The translations under genes and the position numbers were made by a program. The notes beneath the pieces are model-generated. The model saw only the letters and a list, made by a program, of their open reading frames with translations. It was not told where the DNA came from and ran no database searches. DNA of 64,000 nucleotides from contig NZ_JABRWO010000010.1 in NCBI RefSeq assembly GCF_013618625.1, positions 124,001 through 188,000 on the forward strand. Direction: 5' to 3'. This DNA is from Bremerella alba. GTDB taxonomy: Bacteria > Planctomycetota > Planctomycetia > Pirellulales > Pirellulaceae. Positions 35,523 to 46,091 of this stretch are shown here, one piece after another; within the stretch, counting starts at the first letter, position 1, and the number at the start of each line of letters is the position of its first letter.

Positions 35523-35849
35523 CTAAACTCTGTGCGGTTCGCCAAGTTCGTACAGATACTCGTACCGGTATATGCCAGAGTCGTGCCCGTCACTGAAGAC
35601 GATTTGGTACGCATAGTGTCCGACCGGGTTCATGCCCTTTATCGTGATCGGAGCCATCTCGGCGGGGCTCAGAATAGTCAGTTCGCTCGCCGGTTTCTCG
35701 GTTTGATGCGAATTCTTTTCACGTGTTAGGGCATCTGGGCTCGCCTCTCGCAAATCGCGAGGTTTGTACACGCGGACGGTGTCGTCACTCCAATCGATCC
35801 GCAGGCGACCGTCTGGAAGAAGAGCCAGGGCAGTGGGCTGTGTCGTCAT
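35523..35849 (-). CDS. DUF971 domain protein
   Basis: 108 residues, essentially one DUF971 domain (the N-terminal domain of gamma-butyrobetaine hydroxylase, also found fused to Mrp/ApbC proteins). Signatures: DGRLRIDWSDDTVRVYKPRDL and PVGHYAYQIVFSDGHDSGIY with YEYLYELG. The usual Cys-rich CPCA segment is absent: the corresponding stretch reads LREASPDALTREKN, so metal binding through it is not expected. ATG overlaps the stop of the CoA-ligase gene as ATGA, which indicates translational coupling. Confidence 0.82.
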   Translation of the reverse strand: MTTQPTALALLPDGRLRIDWSDDTVRVYKPRDLREASPDALTREKNSHQTEKPASELTILSPAEMAPITIKGMNPVGHYAYQIVFSDGHDSGIYRYEYLYELGEPHRV

Positions 35850-37135
35850 TGGGTTACCTCTTTGCGTGAGTCGATGAAGCGGCGGCCTTTGCCTTCAAAG
35901 CGGGGCAACGTGCCTGCTTCGACCAGTTGAACTTCGACCTTCAGTCCCAATCGTAATTGAAGTTCCTGGGCAATCCGTTCCGGCTCTAGTTTACGGTCTT
36001 CGACTTCCACGGAAATCGCGTCCATCTCGCCCCGTTTGACTGCCGTCAGGCGGTACTCGATCACTTCGGGAAAGCCTCGCAGGATCTGCTCGATCGAGGT
36101 GGGGAAGACATTCACCCCGCGGATGATCATCATGTCGTCGGTACGCCCGAGCACGCCTCCTTCCAGCAGCACAAAATTGCATTGGCCTGCCGTGTTCCAG
36201 CATGGCTTCACCAGATCGCCGGTTCGATAGCGGATCACGGGGGAACCGTTTCGGCCTAGCGTGGTAATAATAAGCTCTGAAAGTTCCCCTTCGGCGGCAG
36301 CTGTACCGGTATCGACCGAGATAAACTCAGGCAGGAAGTAGGCTTCATTAACATAGACTCCCGTTTGGTTGGTGTCGGAAAAACCCCACGGCCCAACTTC
36401 GGTGGCACCGCTATGATCAATCACCTTGGCGTTCCAGGCAGACTGAATGCGATCGCGAATCGCGGGGATCGACCCGCCTGGCTCGCCGGCGAGAATTAGG
36501 CATCGCACGCCGAGTTCGTCCAGGTGAATATGGTTTTGCTGGGCAACTTCCGCCATGTGCAGAGCATACGTCGGCGTGCAGAAGACAACGGTGGCGCGGC
36601 TATGTTGAATCAGTTCCAGTCGGCTGGTCGTGCTTAAGCCGCCGCTGGGAATGGCCAGGCAGCCTCGGTGGGTCGCCGCATCGAAAGCGCTCCAGAAGCC
36701 GACGAAGGGGCCAAAACTGAACGCGAAGAAGCAGCGATCACCGCTATCGACTTCGGCCACATCCAGTACATGCTGCCAGGCCTCGATCCACCACTGCCAG
36801 TCGGCTTCGGTATCGAGCACCACCATCGGACGTCCACGTGTCCCGCTGGTGCGATGAAAGCGAACGTACTGGTCTAATTCGTGGGTGCGGTTATTGGCCA
36901 GGTCACCGCTTTCGTGGCCGCCGATCAGTTCTTCCTTGAACGTAAAAGGAAGCTTGCTCAGCTCTTCCAGCGATGTTAGTGGCAGCGTTACGTCCGCGAA
37001 TTTCTCGGCGTAAAACTTATTTTGCGGAAGAATCTCAGCCAGCATCGCGTTCAGTTTCGATAACTGGTACTCGGCCAGATTCTCAGGACTGTTACAACGA
37101 TACGTTTCGCGCTGTTGGGGGGTAGTAGGTTCCAT
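35846..37135 (-). CDS. PaaK-like phenylacetate-CoA ligase family protein
   Basis: About 429 residues of the AMP-forming adenylate family. FHRTSGTRGRPMVVLDTEAD is the phosphate-binding loop; LILAGEPGGSIP and IDHSGATEVGPWGFSD form the adenylation core, and the C-terminal part has RTGDLVKPCWN and RGVNVFPTSIEQILRGF as in PaaK. It activates an aryl or other carboxylate with CoA; the substrate is unknown and there are no phenylacetate genes nearby, so it may serve another acid. Start at ATG 37135 places RETYRCNSPENLAEYQ at the expected N-terminus; the longer frame (to 37198) lacks support. Confidence 0.85.
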   Translation of the reverse strand: MEPTTPQQRETYRCNSPENLAEYQLSKLNAMLAEILPQNKFYAEKFADVTLPLTSLEELSKLPFTFKEELIGGHESGDLANNRTHELDQYVRFHRTSGTRGRPMVVLDTEADWQWWIEAWQHVLDVAEVDSGDRCFFAFSFGPFVGFWSAFDAATHRGCLAIPSGGLSTTSRLELIQHSRATVVFCTPTYALHMAEVAQQNHIHLDELGVRCLILAGEPGGSIPAIRDRIQSAWNAKVIDHSGATEVGPWGFSDTNQTGVYVNEAYFLPEFISVDTGTAAAEGELSELIITTLGRNGSPVIRYRTGDLVKPCWNTAGQCNFVLLEGGVLGRTDDMMIIRGVNVFPTSIEQILRGFPEVIEYRLTAVKRGEMDAISVEVEDRKLEPERIAQELQLRLGLKVEVQLVEAGTLPRFEGKGRRFIDSRKEVTQ

Positions 37136-37271
37136 GATTGAATCATAAAACGTCTGACTTGCCGGGACCAGTCGGGCAAGGATTGCTCGCAGCCCCACCT
37201 AACGCGGTGAGGGGTGTTCCTATTAAGATGGATGGTTTGGCCCGCCGACGAAAACCCAGCCGGAGAAGTAC

Positions 37272-38540
37272 ATGACAGATGCCCACGTCACCACAGAAGG
37301 TCCGCAGAGTAATCGAGCGGCCCGGGGCATTGTGTTCCTGACGGTCTTTATCGACCTGTTAGGCTTCGGCATGGTACTGCCCCTTTTGCCGATCTATGCC
37401 GATCAGTTCGTCGTAGATGAAGCTGGCTGGCTCATTGGACTGCTGATGGCCAGTTTCTCGGCGATGCAATTTATCTTCGCCCCGTTGTGGGGACGGCTTT
37501 CCGACCGGATTGGACGTCGACCCGTGTTGATGATTGGTCTGTTGGGGAGCGTGATTTTCTATACGCTATTCGGCGTGGCCACGATCGCACAATCGCTGAC
37601 ACTGTTGTTTATTTCTCGCATCGGAGCAGGAATCGCCGGAGCAACCATCTCGACGGCTCAGGCTTATATCGCCGACACAACGACCCTGGCGGAACGCCCC
37701 AAGGGGATGGCACTGATCGGTATGGCATTCGGGCTTGGGTTTACCTTTGGCCCACTGTTCGGTTACTTGGCCGTGCCCAGTGGTACCGGAGACCCTGGTC
37801 CGGCCCCTGGTTTTGCTGCGGCAGGGCTGTCCTTGGTGGCGTTGCTTCTGGCCTACTTTAAGTTGCCGGAAAGTCGTTCGGGCGATAGTCCTTCTGCCGC
37901 CAAGCAAAACCTTTCGGTGTCTGGCCTGCGCGATTCCCTTTCGATTCCGTCGATTGCGTTGCTTTTGACGACACTGTTTGTGGTCGTATTCTCGTTTGCT
38001 AATTTCGAGACAACGCTTTCGATGCTGCTCAAGGGACGCGAAGGGCAAGAGCAGCCGTTCTCCTTCACCTTCGGCCAGGTCTGCTTGACCTACGCCTACA
38101 TTGGGTTCACGCTGGCGTTGGTCCAAGGGGGTATCGTGCGGCGCATTGCGGGGAAGGTCAGCGAAGGAATCCTGGCATCGGTTGGTTGCATTTTGATGGC
38201 CGTTGGAATGGTGCTGATTTTGAAAGCTACCCAAGATCAATCGGTAGGCCTGTTGTTGGGATCGCTGGCGATTGTGGTTTCGGGCTTTGGTTTCATGATG
38301 CCGTCGCTCAACTCGTTTATCTCACGCCGTAGCGACCCAGATAAACAGGGCGGTATCTTGGGCATCGGCCAGAGCGTGAACTCTCTGGCCCGCATTATCG
38401 GCTCGGGCTTGGGGATTCCACTGTTGAAGCTGAACATCGTCGCCCCGTTTGCCATCTCGGCAGTCATCATGGGTGTAGGGCTGCTGCTGGTGATCGTGGC
38501 TTCGCGAAGCGGGAAAGACTTTACCGCCAACGAGTCTTAG
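37272..38540 (+). CDS. Major facilitator superfamily exporter (DHA1, TetA/Bcr-like)
   Basis: 422 residues with twelve hydrophobic segments. The first helix (IVFLTVFIDLLGFGMVLPLLP) and the loop motif GRLSDRIGRRPVLMIG match the drug:H+ antiporter family with TetA-like features. A central charged loop is at about residues 195-215. Substrate unknown; exporters of this type pump antibiotics or metabolites. GGAGAAG stands upstream of the ATG. Its stop overlaps the convergent ruvX stop by four bases. Confidence 0.85.
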   Translation: MTDAHVTTEGPQSNRAARGIVFLTVFIDLLGFGMVLPLLPIYADQFVVDEAGWLIGLLMASFSAMQFIFAPLWGRLSDRIGRRPVLMIGLLGSVIFYTLFGVATIAQSLTLLFISRIGAGIAGATISTAQAYIADTTTLAERPKGMALIGMAFGLGFTFGPLFGYLAVPSGTGDPGPAPGFAAAGLSLVALLLAYFKLPESRSGDSPSAAKQNLSVSGLRDSLSIPSIALLLTTLFVVVFSFANFETTLSMLLKGREGQEQPFSFTFGQVCLTYAYIGFTLALVQGGIVRRIAGKVSEGILASVGCILMAVGMVLILKATQDQSVGLLLGSLAIVVSGFGFMMPSLNSFISRRSDPDKQGGILGIGQSVNSLARIIGSGLGIPLLKLNIVAPFAISAVIMGVGLLLVIVASRSGKDFTANES

Positions 38541-39016
38541 CGATCATCAAGTCCCGAGATGCTTCCCAATGCCCGATTGGGGTTTTCTAAGAAAGCGGTC
38601 AGCAAGATCTGCGCCGACAGCATGTCCAGCCGGGCTTTGCGGCGTTTCTTGGTTAGTCCGGCATCTTGCAGCATGTCTTTTGCCATGCTGGTGGTGAAGC
38701 GTTCGTCGTAGAAAGTCACCGGCACGTTGGTCGTCTCGAAGAGCCACTTGCCGAACTGGCGCGCTTCGTACGACTTCTGGCTTTCGTCGCCGCTTAAATG
38801 AACCGGAAGTCCAACAACAAACAGAACGATTCGTTCAAGCTCGGCCAGTTCCTTGAAGTATTGGGCATCCTTCGAGGGGCTACGGCGATTGTAGTTTTCC
38901 AGCGGACTGCACAGCACTCGGTCAGGGTCGGTAATGGCAACGCCGATGCGCACCGTCCCGTAGTCGACCGCCGCGATGCGTCCCGTTTCAGGTATCTCAG
39001 GGATTGGGGTGCTCAT
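38537..39016 (-). CDS. ruvX: Putative Holliday junction resolvase / pre-16S rRNA nuclease YqgF
   Basis: 159 residues. RIAAVDYGTVRIGVAITDP is the RNase H-like N-terminal motif with the catalytic Asp, followed by IVLFVVGLPVHLSGDES, VPVTFYDERFTTSMAKDML with the Glu, and a C-terminal DMLSAQILLTAFLENP with the last acidic residue. In other bacteria YqgF trims the 5' end of pre-16S rRNA and may resolve junctions. Third gene of a unit with two sugar-nucleotide enzymes, 12 bases after manC. Confidence 0.9.
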   Translation of the reverse strand: MSTPIPEIPETGRIAAVDYGTVRIGVAITDPDRVLCSPLENYNRRSPSKDAQYFKELAELERIVLFVVGLPVHLSGDESQKSYEARQFGKWLFETTNVPVTFYDERFTTSMAKDMLQDAGLTKKRRKARLDMLSAQILLTAFLENPNRALGSISGLDDR

Positions 39017-39028
39017 GATCGCGGGCCA

Positions 39029-40105
39029 TTATAGAAGGTGCCGCAGTCCCCCTTCTTCGAGCTTCTTGACCACCTTGCGGATGTCTTCTTCCCGCGCTTT
39101 ATCGGCAACCAGCGTCGCGTCTGGTGTGTGCACGATGATTAATTCTTGGGTGCCCAAGGTGACGATCAGATGGCCGTTCTCGCCACGCACGATACAGCCG
39201 TTGGAGTCAATCGCCAGGACATCTCCCAGGTGGGTGTTGCCGCAGTCGTCCTGCCCATGCAGACGCGACATACTTTGCCAGTTGCCGACATCGTCCCAGT
39301 TGAACGGAGCTTCAACAACAACAATCTCTTCATGATGTTCCATCACGGCGTAGTCAATTGACTTGCCCTGGATGGCACCGAATTCTTGATCGAAAATCTC
39401 GTCTTGCTGGTCGGTTCCCCAGCTATCGGCGATCGCTTCCAGATGAGCGAACATCTCAGGCTCGTTCTTCTTTAATGCGTCGAGAACGGTCTTGGCCTTC
39501 CAGATGAAGATGCCTGCGTTCCAGTAGAAATTGCCGGAATCGAAGTACTCTTGAGCAACTTTCCCTTTAGGCTTTTCGCGAAAACGAACCACGTCGTAGG
39601 CCTTGATCGACGTGGAATCGAGTGGAGTGCCGCGTTCGATGTAGCCAAACGTTTCGGCCGCGTAAGTTGGCGGGATGCCGAACGTGACGAGTCGCTCTGG
39701 CTTCGCATCGACCAGTGCCACGGCGGCTTCAATCGATTCGCGAAAGACGGACTCTGGCGAAATGACATGATCGGACGGCATGACCACCATCGTGCCATCA
39801 GGGTCGCTCTTCTGGACCAGCAACGCCGCCAAGCCAATGCAAGGCGCCGTATCTCGTTTGTGGGGTTCGCCCACGATCGAGTTCTTCGGCACCTTGGGAA
39901 GCTGCTCGCTGATAGGCTGGACAAGATGCTTCGCAGTGAAGATGTAAAGCTGCTCGCTCGGCACCAAGTCACCCAGGCGATGGCAGGTCGCCTGGATCAT
40001 GGAAGTTTCGCCTGTCATCTGTAGTAATTGCTTGGGCTGCTGGTTTCGACTCGCAGGCCAGAAACGCGTACCGGATCCTCCGGCCATGATTATCGCGTGC
40101 AACAT
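39029..40105 (-). CDS. manC: Mannose-1-phosphate guanylyltransferase
   Basis: Makes GDP-mannose from mannose 1-phosphate and GTP. 358 residues, the monofunctional type without a C-terminal isomerase domain. MAGGSGTRFWPASRNQQPKQ is the nucleotidyl-transferase signature; VMPSDHVI contains the catalytic Asp, FREKP the sugar contact, and NWDDVGNW with the metal Asp. Placed directly after the UDP-sugar pyrophosphorylase gene (10-base gap), so the two sugar-nucleotide steps are co-expressed, probably for surface polysaccharide or glycosylation. Confidence 0.92.
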   Translation of the reverse strand: MLHAIIMAGGSGTRFWPASRNQQPKQLLQMTGETSMIQATCHRLGDLVPSEQLYIFTAKHLVQPISEQLPKVPKNSIVGEPHKRDTAPCIGLAALLVQKSDPDGTMVVMPSDHVISPESVFRESIEAAVALVDAKPERLVTFGIPPTYAAETFGYIERGTPLDSTSIKAYDVVRFREKPKGKVAQEYFDSGNFYWNAGIFIWKAKTVLDALKKNEPEMFAHLEAIADSWGTDQQDEIFDQEFGAIQGKSIDYAVMEHHEEIVVVEAPFNWDDVGNWQSMSRLHGQDDCGNTHLGDVLAIDSNGCIVRGENGHLIVTLGTQELIIVHTPDATLVADKAREEDIRKVVKKLEEGGLRHLL

Positions 40106-40115
40106 GGTGCTTTCC

Positions 40116-41513
40116 TTAGTCGTTGATGTAGTCGGCTTGGGCCAGTTCCGGCTGGGCGTCCAGCTTTTCCTTGAGTTGATCGGCGTCGACGGCAGTCAGG
40201 GGGCTGATTTCTATCATACGGTCATCAGCACACTCGACGCCACATTGTTTAAGCCACGAACGGTGAACCGCACACAACGCTTCTTTGGCGGCCTGGGGTG
40301 TGTCGGATGGGGCTCCGTCGGCATTCTTCACTGGTGCGAATCGCAGTGCCGGATCGACTTCCACCACCATCGGGTTTTGTGCCTGGGGCAGAAGATCGAA
40401 GATGAACCGCTCGAACTTAATGGCGTTGGGCGCTTCCGGTGAAATGGTATCGCCGGCCGGGCTGACGTAAGGGACCTTCTTGATCGCTTTGTGCCACGGC
40501 AAGCTGCCGGCCTGAGTCGACATCCGCTGCAGGAAGGAAGTCTTCACGCCGTGCACAGCGATGTTGCCGGCCCAGTGCTTCAAGGTACCGTCTTCGATCT
40601 TTTCGGCTGCCTGGGTGGCGGGAAGCTCGCTGTACTCGACCAATTGCAGCTGACCGTTCAACTCGGCCAAGATGCCGAGCTTCTCTTCCGGCAGCTTTTT
40701 GGAGACGACCTGCGTCGACATCTCGCTTTCGGCTTGATGGTGCAATCCGAGGAACTCTGGCTCGCAGACATCGGCTAGCGGATTATCAACCTGGAAGTAA
40801 TAGATCTGCTCGATGCCGCGCTGGTTCATGTCTTTCAGGCAGCCACTTTTGACCATGGCACCCAGCATCCCACCGTGACCATCAGGGCTTAAAGCCAATT
40901 GATCGGGTTCAGCAAGGAGAAGTTGGTTCGTTTCCTTATCAATCGCCGGCATGGTGCCTTGGCAGAAGATGTGCAGGTCTTCTTTCGCCATGCCAAAGCG
41001 GTCGTGCTTGTCCAGGAACGCGATCGTTTCGTCATGCGTGGCCGGGCTGGTCATTAAATACAGCGGGATCGCTTTTCCGTAGCGGCGGCTACGAGCCACG
41101 ATCTTTTCCAGGTGAATCTGAAAGAGTGTATTGCCAGAGACCGGACCGACGGGGAACATACCTTTAGGGTGATCGAATCCCAAGCGAGACCCCTGGCCAC
41201 CGGCAACCAACAGGGCAGCGACCTTGCCTTCTCGCAAAAGCTGCTCGCCAACTTCGCGGGCCGTAGCAACTTTGCTGGTGTCGGCTTGGTCTTTCAAACG
41301 GACGGCTTTGGGAGGCTTCAGCTTGGTGTAGTCTCGTGGGCTTTGCTCAGAAGTTTGTTCGCCAGCCAGGTCGGTCAGCTCTTGCAGGTCGATTTGCTCG
41401 AGCTGAGCGGCCAGTTTCTGGGCGATACTTTCTTCGGAAACGGCCAGGTATTGGGCCATTTCTGTTTGGCCAGCGTCGTTGAGTTGTTTGATAAGTTCCT
41501 GCTGCGACGACAT
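40116..41513 (-). CDS. UDP-sugar pyrophosphorylase (UDPGP type 1 family)
   Basis: About 465 residues of the eukaryote-like UTP:sugar-1-phosphate uridylyltransferase family (UDP-GlcNAc or UDP-glucose pyrophosphorylase). LLVAGGQGSRLGFDHPKGMF is the uridine-binding signature; LYLMTSPATH, FCQGTMPAI, GHGGMLGAM and QIYYFQVDNPLADVCEPEF follow in canonical order, and VEVDPALRFAPVKNADG closes the sugar site. Choice between GlcNAc and glucose cannot be made here. Start ATG 41513 has GGAGAG five bases upstream; the ATG at 41531 is less well placed. First gene of the unit with manC and ruvX. Confidence 0.88.
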   Translation of the reverse strand: MSSQQELIKQLNDAGQTEMAQYLAVSEESIAQKLAAQLEQIDLQELTDLAGEQTSEQSPRDYTKLKPPKAVRLKDQADTSKVATAREVGEQLLREGKVAALLVAGGQGSRLGFDHPKGMFPVGPVSGNTLFQIHLEKIVARSRRYGKAIPLYLMTSPATHDETIAFLDKHDRFGMAKEDLHIFCQGTMPAIDKETNQLLLAEPDQLALSPDGHGGMLGAMVKSGCLKDMNQRGIEQIYYFQVDNPLADVCEPEFLGLHHQAESEMSTQVVSKKLPEEKLGILAELNGQLQLVEYSELPATQAAEKIEDGTLKHWAGNIAVHGVKTSFLQRMSTQAGSLPWHKAIKKVPYVSPAGDTISPEAPNAIKFERFIFDLLPQAQNPMVVEVDPALRFAPVKNADGAPSDTPQAAKEALCAVHRSWLKQCGVECADDRMIEISPLTAVDADQLKEKLDAQPELAQADYIND

Positions 41514-41782
41514 CGTACTCTCCGATTTCACGTTAGTTCTCTAGCGTGGTTGTAATGGCTGCACGTCATTATTGAAAACGTACAAAGACTTACAAGCCAA
41601 GCAGGGCATTCACCGCGCCGAAACCGCCGAGGGATCGCCTCTTCGGCGAAAACTTCTTAAAAAATTCCCCCTTTGCTTCCGCCGGCAAGGAAATATGGCC
41701 CCTCAGCGAACGAAGTGATAGAATCCCTGCCAACGTTGATGCTTTGCTTGGGTGCCTAGCGTACATTTCGAAGGACGCATTT

Positions 41783-42286
41783 GTGTCACATTTTGAAGAC
41801 GATCCATTTCGCTCGCCGACATCTCCACCTTCGGCGGCCTATCCTTCGCCATCGGCCGAGCCGAACACAGGCCTCATCGTCGCGGTGGCGATCGTCAACT
41901 ATGTGTTTGGTGGACTGCAGGTCGCCTGTGGTGGTTGCTTGGCTATCTTCGGGGCAACATTCACGCAAATGATAGGCGGCATCATGGAGCAGGACCGGCA
42001 GATGACGCCGCAAGACCAAGCCGCACTCGGCATCATGACAGCTGTGTTTATCGGAATTGGGGTCGTCTTTGCTTTGACTGGTCTACCCACTGTTCTCGCC
42101 GGTTACGGGGTGCAGTGCCAGAAAGAATGGGGGCGAATTCTGACAATCGTCCTAGCAGGCATCTCGGCGCTGATGGGAATTCTATTGCTACTTGGGCTGA
42201 ACCCACTGGGGCTGTTGTTCGCCGGATATTCGATCTTCACGCTGGTGGTGCTGTTGAATTCAAGCAATGCCAAAGCGTTTAAATAG
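41783..42286 (+). CDS. Small membrane protein with Pro/Ser-rich N-terminus
   Basis: About 167 residues. A short polar, proline-rich start (FRSPTSPPSAAYPSPSAEP) precedes four hydrophobic segments (about residues 30-55, 85-107, 120-140, 142-160). No family recognised; planctomycetes have many of this design, with a proline-rich cytoplasmic start and a four-helix core. Start is GTG 41783 (AAGGA eight bases upstream); the ATG at 41744 would precede an unlikely extension. Stands alone, convergent with the following gene. Confidence 0.65.
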   Translation: MSHFEDDPFRSPTSPPSAAYPSPSAEPNTGLIVAVAIVNYVFGGLQVACGGCLAIFGATFTQMIGGIMEQDRQMTPQDQAALGIMTAVFIGIGVVFALTGLPTVLAGYGVQCQKEWGRILTIVLAGISALMGILLLLGLNPLGLLFAGYSIFTLVVLLNSSNAKAFK

Positions 42287-42308
42287 TTCGACCGACGTTC
42301 AACGCTAT

Positions 42309-43175
42309 CTAGCAGGCTTCCCGTAGATCTTCGCTTTCCGAAGCGGGGCAACTCGCCATGAATTCAAACACCGGCAAGGCATCGACCGTTGGCGCCTCGC
42401 GTAGCTTCAAGTCAAAGCGAACGCCACTGGTCAGGACCTGGCCTGGTTTGATTTGAACGTCGGGGCCTTCCAACTGGTGAAGCTCCACATGCGGCACACT
42501 GGGTAGGGGAGGGCAGAAGCCGACATGCAGATAGACGTGTCGCTGCCCGCTGACGAACTTCGCACGGACCAAGCCATGAATTTGTTCCTGGCCGGCCTCG
42601 ATAGCCCGGGTGAGTTGCTGCGTTACCCCGGGCGGTAAATCGAAGGACTCCTCTTCGAGAGGCTCTTCGGCCAGCGTTGGACTTTCAGTAGCTTCAATCT
42701 TGAAGGACGGCGCGAGGGCTTCTGGTGCAGACTCAGGTTCAAAGCGATTCAGTACTTCGCCAAGGCGATCGCCAAAGAGTGTCGTTACAAAAAGAGAAAG
42801 GGTGAGCCCTTCCTGCGTCAAAATAGCAAACCAAAGCAGGAACGTGGTGAATTCGGTCAGCGGGGCGAAGGTCACGGACCTCGCAATTAGTATCGCCGAA
42901 ACAAAGGGAACGATGGCAATTGCAGCGTGTAAGCCTTGGCTTAGCTCTTTCGGCGAAGCTGCCAACCAGGCGGCTCGAATCGAAGCACACCAAGTAGCCG
43001 CAAGCAAGGTGATCGCGAGCGATGGGCCAGCCGAGAGGGTATCGAATTCGCTAGCCGAGAGCCGCACGCCGCAGGCAATCACGGCTGCGGTCGCTAGCAG
43101 GCCGGTTCCTCCGGCTGCCAGTGCAAGACAAATTCCACGGAGTTCCGACGAAACGGAGGGGTTCGGGCGATCCAT
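42309..43175 (-). CDS. Membrane protein of unknown function with soluble C-terminal domain
   Basis: About 288 residues. Four hydrophobic segments in the first 130 residues, an acidic linker (SPTLAEEPLEEESFDLPP), then a soluble domain of about 110 residues with GVTQQLTRAIEAGQEQIHGL and VYLHVGFCPPLPSVPHVEL. No motif recognised. It follows metK on the same strand, but a terminator lies between. I use ATG 43175; the frame is open to 43253, through the terminator, which is not coding. Confidence 0.68.
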   Translation of the reverse strand: MDRPNPSVSSELRGICLALAAGGTGLLATAAVIACGVRLSASEFDTLSAGPSLAITLLAATWCASIRAAWLAASPKELSQGLHAAIAIVPFVSAILIARSVTFAPLTEFTTFLLWFAILTQEGLTLSLFVTTLFGDRLGEVLNRFEPESAPEALAPSFKIEATESPTLAEEPLEEESFDLPPGVTQQLTRAIEAGQEQIHGLVRAKFVSGQRHVYLHVGFCPPLPSVPHVELHQLEGPDVQIKPGQVLTSGVRFDLKLREAPTVDALPVFEFMASCPASESEDLREAC

Positions 43176-43202
43176 GCCGACACATCCTGCAAGCGGGGCG
43201 CA

Positions 43203-43240
43203 AACAAAAGGGTTCCTGCCGCGAAGTGTGACAGGAACCC
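43203..43240 (-). terminator. Rho-independent terminator of metK
   Basis: Nine-base stem GGGTTCCTG/CAGGAACCC with a 13-base loop, followed leftward by TTTTGTTTG. Confidence 0.8.
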
Positions 43241-43303
43241 TAAATTCTCGCAATGCGGAAATGGTCTCAGCATCGCCGGGCGTTGCTTACCCGACGGTGG
43301 ATA

Positions 43304-44479
<1,176 letters not shown>

Positions 44480-44704
44480 CGATAGATTCTCCTGAGATAC
44501 AAGCTGCGACCATGCGCAGGGGAGGAATGGGGATGCCAACTCAAGACCCTAGTCTGATGGCGAATAGGGCATTATAGAGACAAGAGAAGAAGGCGAACAA
44601 CCGGGTAAATAAGACGAAAAGGACTTTACACGGCTGATTTCTGCCGATGCGGGGTCAGATTGGCGTGGCGCGAAGGGTTACAGTGCATCTCGGTAAGGGT
44701 AACG

Positions 44705-46018
44705 TTAAGCAGCCGTGCGGAATTTAACGATTTGGGGCGGATCTAGAAGAGGCTTCAGACCTTGGATGGTGCGCGCCGTAGCCCCTTGTTGGGCCAGAAC
44801 GACTTCTTGGGCTTGCTCTCCTTGATGAAGCCGCCAAGTGGAGTCGAGAGAAGCCTTTACGACGAACTCTGCCAAGCTTTCGGCGTCGCGAACAACGGTC
44901 AATGCATCGGCCGCCCGAAGCCGCTCGACCACATCTTTGAAGTTCCACGTATTGGGGCCCACGGCGACCGCAGCACCATAGGCGGCCGGCTCGATCATGT
45001 TTTGTCCGCCACGATTACCAAGACTTCCCCCCACAAACGCGATGTCTGCGGTTCCCCACCAGGCGGAAAGCTCGCCGACACTGTCGATCAGCAATATGCT
45101 TACGTCACCACAGCTTTCTGCGGTGAGCTGGCTACGGCGTTGAAAGGCAAAGCTTCTCGATTGAAGGTCAGCCGCGACTTCATCGAATCGATGCGGATGT
45201 CGCGGCACGAGCAGCAGTTTCAGGCCAGGGACCTGCTGCTGGGCTGTTTGGAACGCTTCCAGAATGAGCGGTTCTTCGCCGCTTTGGGTGCTGCCGGCCA
45301 GCCAGACAATGTCGTCGTGGCTGAGGCCAGCGAGTTCGCGGAGTGCCTGGGTTTGGGGGTTATGGCGATCGGGTGTAATGCCGTCAAACTTGATCGACCC
45401 GGTCACTTGGATTTTGTCCGGGTCTGCTCCCAAGTCGTTGAACCTTGCGGCATACGTTTCGTCCTGGGCACCGATCCAGTCCAGCATCTTCAGGAGGGGG
45501 CGAACAAGAAAACCGATGCGTGAGTAACCACGATGGCTCTTCTCGCTCAAGCGACCATTCACGACGGCGATCTTGGCATCGTAATGATTGGCGAAACGAA
45601 TTAGGTTCGGCCACAACTCCAGTTCCGCAAGCAGCACCGCATCGGGCTGGATGTTCTGGTAGGCGCGTTGGACGGCCCACGAGAAATCGAGCGGAGCGTA
45701 ACTGACGGTGTGTTCGGCGTACTTGGTCTTCGCCAAGTCGTGGCCGGCCTTGGTGGTGGTGGTGATATGAAAGGTGACGTCGGGATAGGTCTGCTGTAGC
45801 TCTCTTATGAGGGGGGCAAGCAGGTTGACTTCCCCCACGCTAACCGCGTGCAGCCAAAGATGCTGAGATGCTCCCTCTGGCCGGCGAGGAACGCGTCCGA
45901 GGAACTTTTCGGCGAAGCCTTCGCGGTATTTTCCCTTGGTCGCCGCGGCCCACAATAGGTAGGGAGAAAGGGCCGTGATCAGCGCTAAGTAGACGAAATT
46001 GAGTAGCCAAGTGAACAT
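44705..46018 (-). CDS. waaA: 3-deoxy-D-manno-octulosonic acid transferase
   Basis: Adds Kdo to lipid A precursors at the inner membrane (KdtA/WaaA). 437 residues. An N-terminal membrane anchor, WLHAVSVGEVNLLAPLIREL with the catalytic Glu, PLDFSWAVQRAYQNIQPDAV, and the nucleotide-sugar site FVGGSLGNRGGQNMIEPAAYG match the family. It supports a classical diderm lipopolysaccharide pathway in this planctomycete. On the same strand as secA, 73 bases after it. Confidence 0.93.
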   Translation of the reverse strand: MFTWLLNFVYLALITALSPYLLWAAATKGKYREGFAEKFLGRVPRRPEGASQHLWLHAVSVGEVNLLAPLIRELQQTYPDVTFHITTTTKAGHDLAKTKYAEHTVSYAPLDFSWAVQRAYQNIQPDAVLLAELELWPNLIRFANHYDAKIAVVNGRLSEKSHRGYSRIGFLVRPLLKMLDWIGAQDETYAARFNDLGADPDKIQVTGSIKFDGITPDRHNPQTQALRELAGLSHDDIVWLAGSTQSGEEPLILEAFQTAQQQVPGLKLLLVPRHPHRFDEVAADLQSRSFAFQRRSQLTAESCGDVSILLIDSVGELSAWWGTADIAFVGGSLGNRGGQNMIEPAAYGAAVAVGPNTWNFKDVVERLRAADALTVVRDAESLAEFVVKASLDSTWRLHQGEQAQEVVLAQQGATARTIQGLKPLLDPPQIVKFRTAA

Positions 46019-46091
46019 GGGATCCGTCCCGGAGTTACTATGAGCGGCCAGCTTCCTCGCGCCGCGTAGGACGCGAGAAAAGCTTGTGGGT

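Noticed and set aside
44480-44704. SAM riboswitch upstream of metK
   Set aside because: No SAM aptamer motifs recognised in the short upstream stretch.
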